Shown here piece by piece: positions 5,478-5,860 of a stretch of DNA of 5,860 nucleotides. Made by a program: the position numbers and the translations under genes. This stretch comes from an uncultured Collinsella sp. (lineage in GTDB: Bacteria > Actinomycetota > Coriobacteriia > Coriobacteriales > Coriobacteriaceae), in contig URTP01000125.1 of NCBI GenBank assembly GCA_900550835.1, positions 1 through 5,860 of the forward strand, written 5' to 3'. Each line of letters begins with the position of its first letter. Positions within the stretch are counted from its first letter, which is position 1. The notes under the pieces were generated by a model, which searched no databases, had not been told where the DNA came from, and saw only the letters and a program-made list of their open reading frames with translations.

Positions 5478-5860
5478 AAACAGACGTAATCATCAACCGC
5501 GACGCCCTCTATGCCCTGCGGGAGCTTCCGAGCGAAAGCGTGAACTGCTGCGTCACAAGCCCGCCTTACTATGGACTAAGGGACTACGGGCTTGACGCGC
5601 AGATTGGACGTGAGGACACGCCGGAGCAGTACATTGACAGGCTTGTAGAAGTATTCCGGGAACTGCGCCGGGTACTGAAAGACGACGGGACGTTTTGGCT
5701 GAATATCGCAGATACCTACTGCGGCACAGGCATGAAAGCGGGCTGCAAGCAAAAGGATTTAATCGGTATTCCGTGGCTTCTTGCCTTTGCCCTGCGCTCT
5801 GACGGGTGGTATTTACGCAGCGATATTATCTGGCTGAAAGAAAACCCTATGCCGGAAAGC
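5474..5860 (+). CDS. Site-specific DNA methyltransferase (phage/mobile-element type), 3' end outside window
   Basis: The ATG at 5474 has GGAGG at 5456-5460 and overlaps the preceding stop as ATGA. The frame stays open for 129 codons to the window edge. It starts MKTDVIINRDALYALRELPS, and residues 28-32 read TSPPY, catalytic motif IV of amino-methyltransferases (N6-adenine or N4-cytosine). It continues with YGLRDYG (33-39), a helix EQYIDRLVEVFRELRRVLKDDG (51-72), FWLNIADTY (74-82) and SDIIWLKENPMPES (116-129). Motif IV near the N-terminus fits a beta-type order, with the SAM-binding FxGxG motif expected beyond the window. Such solitary enzymes are common in Firmicutes prophages and integrative elements, where they modify the element's own DNA or evade host restriction. 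Target site and base are unknown, and no restriction partner is visible. Codon usage differs from the genes to the left, supporting a separate origin. Confidence 0.88.
   Translation, partial: MKTDVIINRDALYALRELPSESVNCCVTSPPYYGLRDYGLDAQIGREDTPEQYIDRLVEVFRELRRVLKDDGTFWLNIADTYCGTGMKAGCKQKDLIGIPWLLAFALRSDGWYLRSDIIWLKENPMPES

Noticed and set aside
1..5860. CRISPR arrays, tRNA or rRNA genes, insertion-sequence ends
   Set aside because: No regularly spaced repeats, cloverleaf, rRNA-like stretch, or transposase with terminal inverted repeats was recognised anywhere in the window.

Overview
This 5860-base window looks like a chromosomal segment from a GC-rich Actinobacterium of the class Coriobacteriia, most likely Collinsella or a relative. 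That placement is an inference from base composition, strongly C/G-ending codons and protein sequence character; no search was run. About the last 430 bases differ in character and look like phage or integrative-element DNA of Firmicutes type.

Layout. Positions 3-1637 (+) hold the 3' part of a gene for a protein shaped like glutamine-dependent NAD+ synthetase (NadE). Its key catalytic and nucleotide-binding motifs are replaced, so it is probably a pseudoenzyme; it ends in a GGPQ-repeat tail. Positions 1638-1916 hold no convincing gene but are highly structured. A long rod-like inverted repeat (1672-1799) is followed, reading the minus strand, by a strong hairpin and a T5 tract (1636-1669), so a minus-strand non-coding RNA is a candidate. 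The same gap carries an extended -10 promoter and a LexA-type SOS box (1848-1861) for the next operon. Positions 1917-4125 (+) hold ruvC-ruvA-ruvB, the full Holliday-junction branch-migration and resolution machinery, with 1-nt TGATG overlaps between genes. A weak terminator and a promoter fill 4126-4271.

Positions 4272-5477 hold fhs (formate-tetrahydrofolate ligase). It matches its family up to about residue 386, then changes abruptly into an unrelated 15-residue tail. The stop of that tail overlaps (ATGA) the start of a DNA methyltransferase gene (5474 to the window end) of different codon usage. The breakpoint near 5430 joins the interiors of two coding sequences. It is either the edge of an inserted or rearranged mobile element that destroyed fhs, or an assembly chimera; the sequence alone cannot decide.

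Working together: RuvA and RuvB migrate Holliday junctions and RuvC cuts them, and the promoter context suggests LexA/RecA (SOS) control of all three. fhs would feed one-carbon units into the folate pool if intact, but here it lacks roughly the last quarter to third of the protein. The points most worth a second look are the degenerate NadE-like protein, the rod-like RNA candidate beside the SOS promoter, and the fhs/methyltransferase junction.
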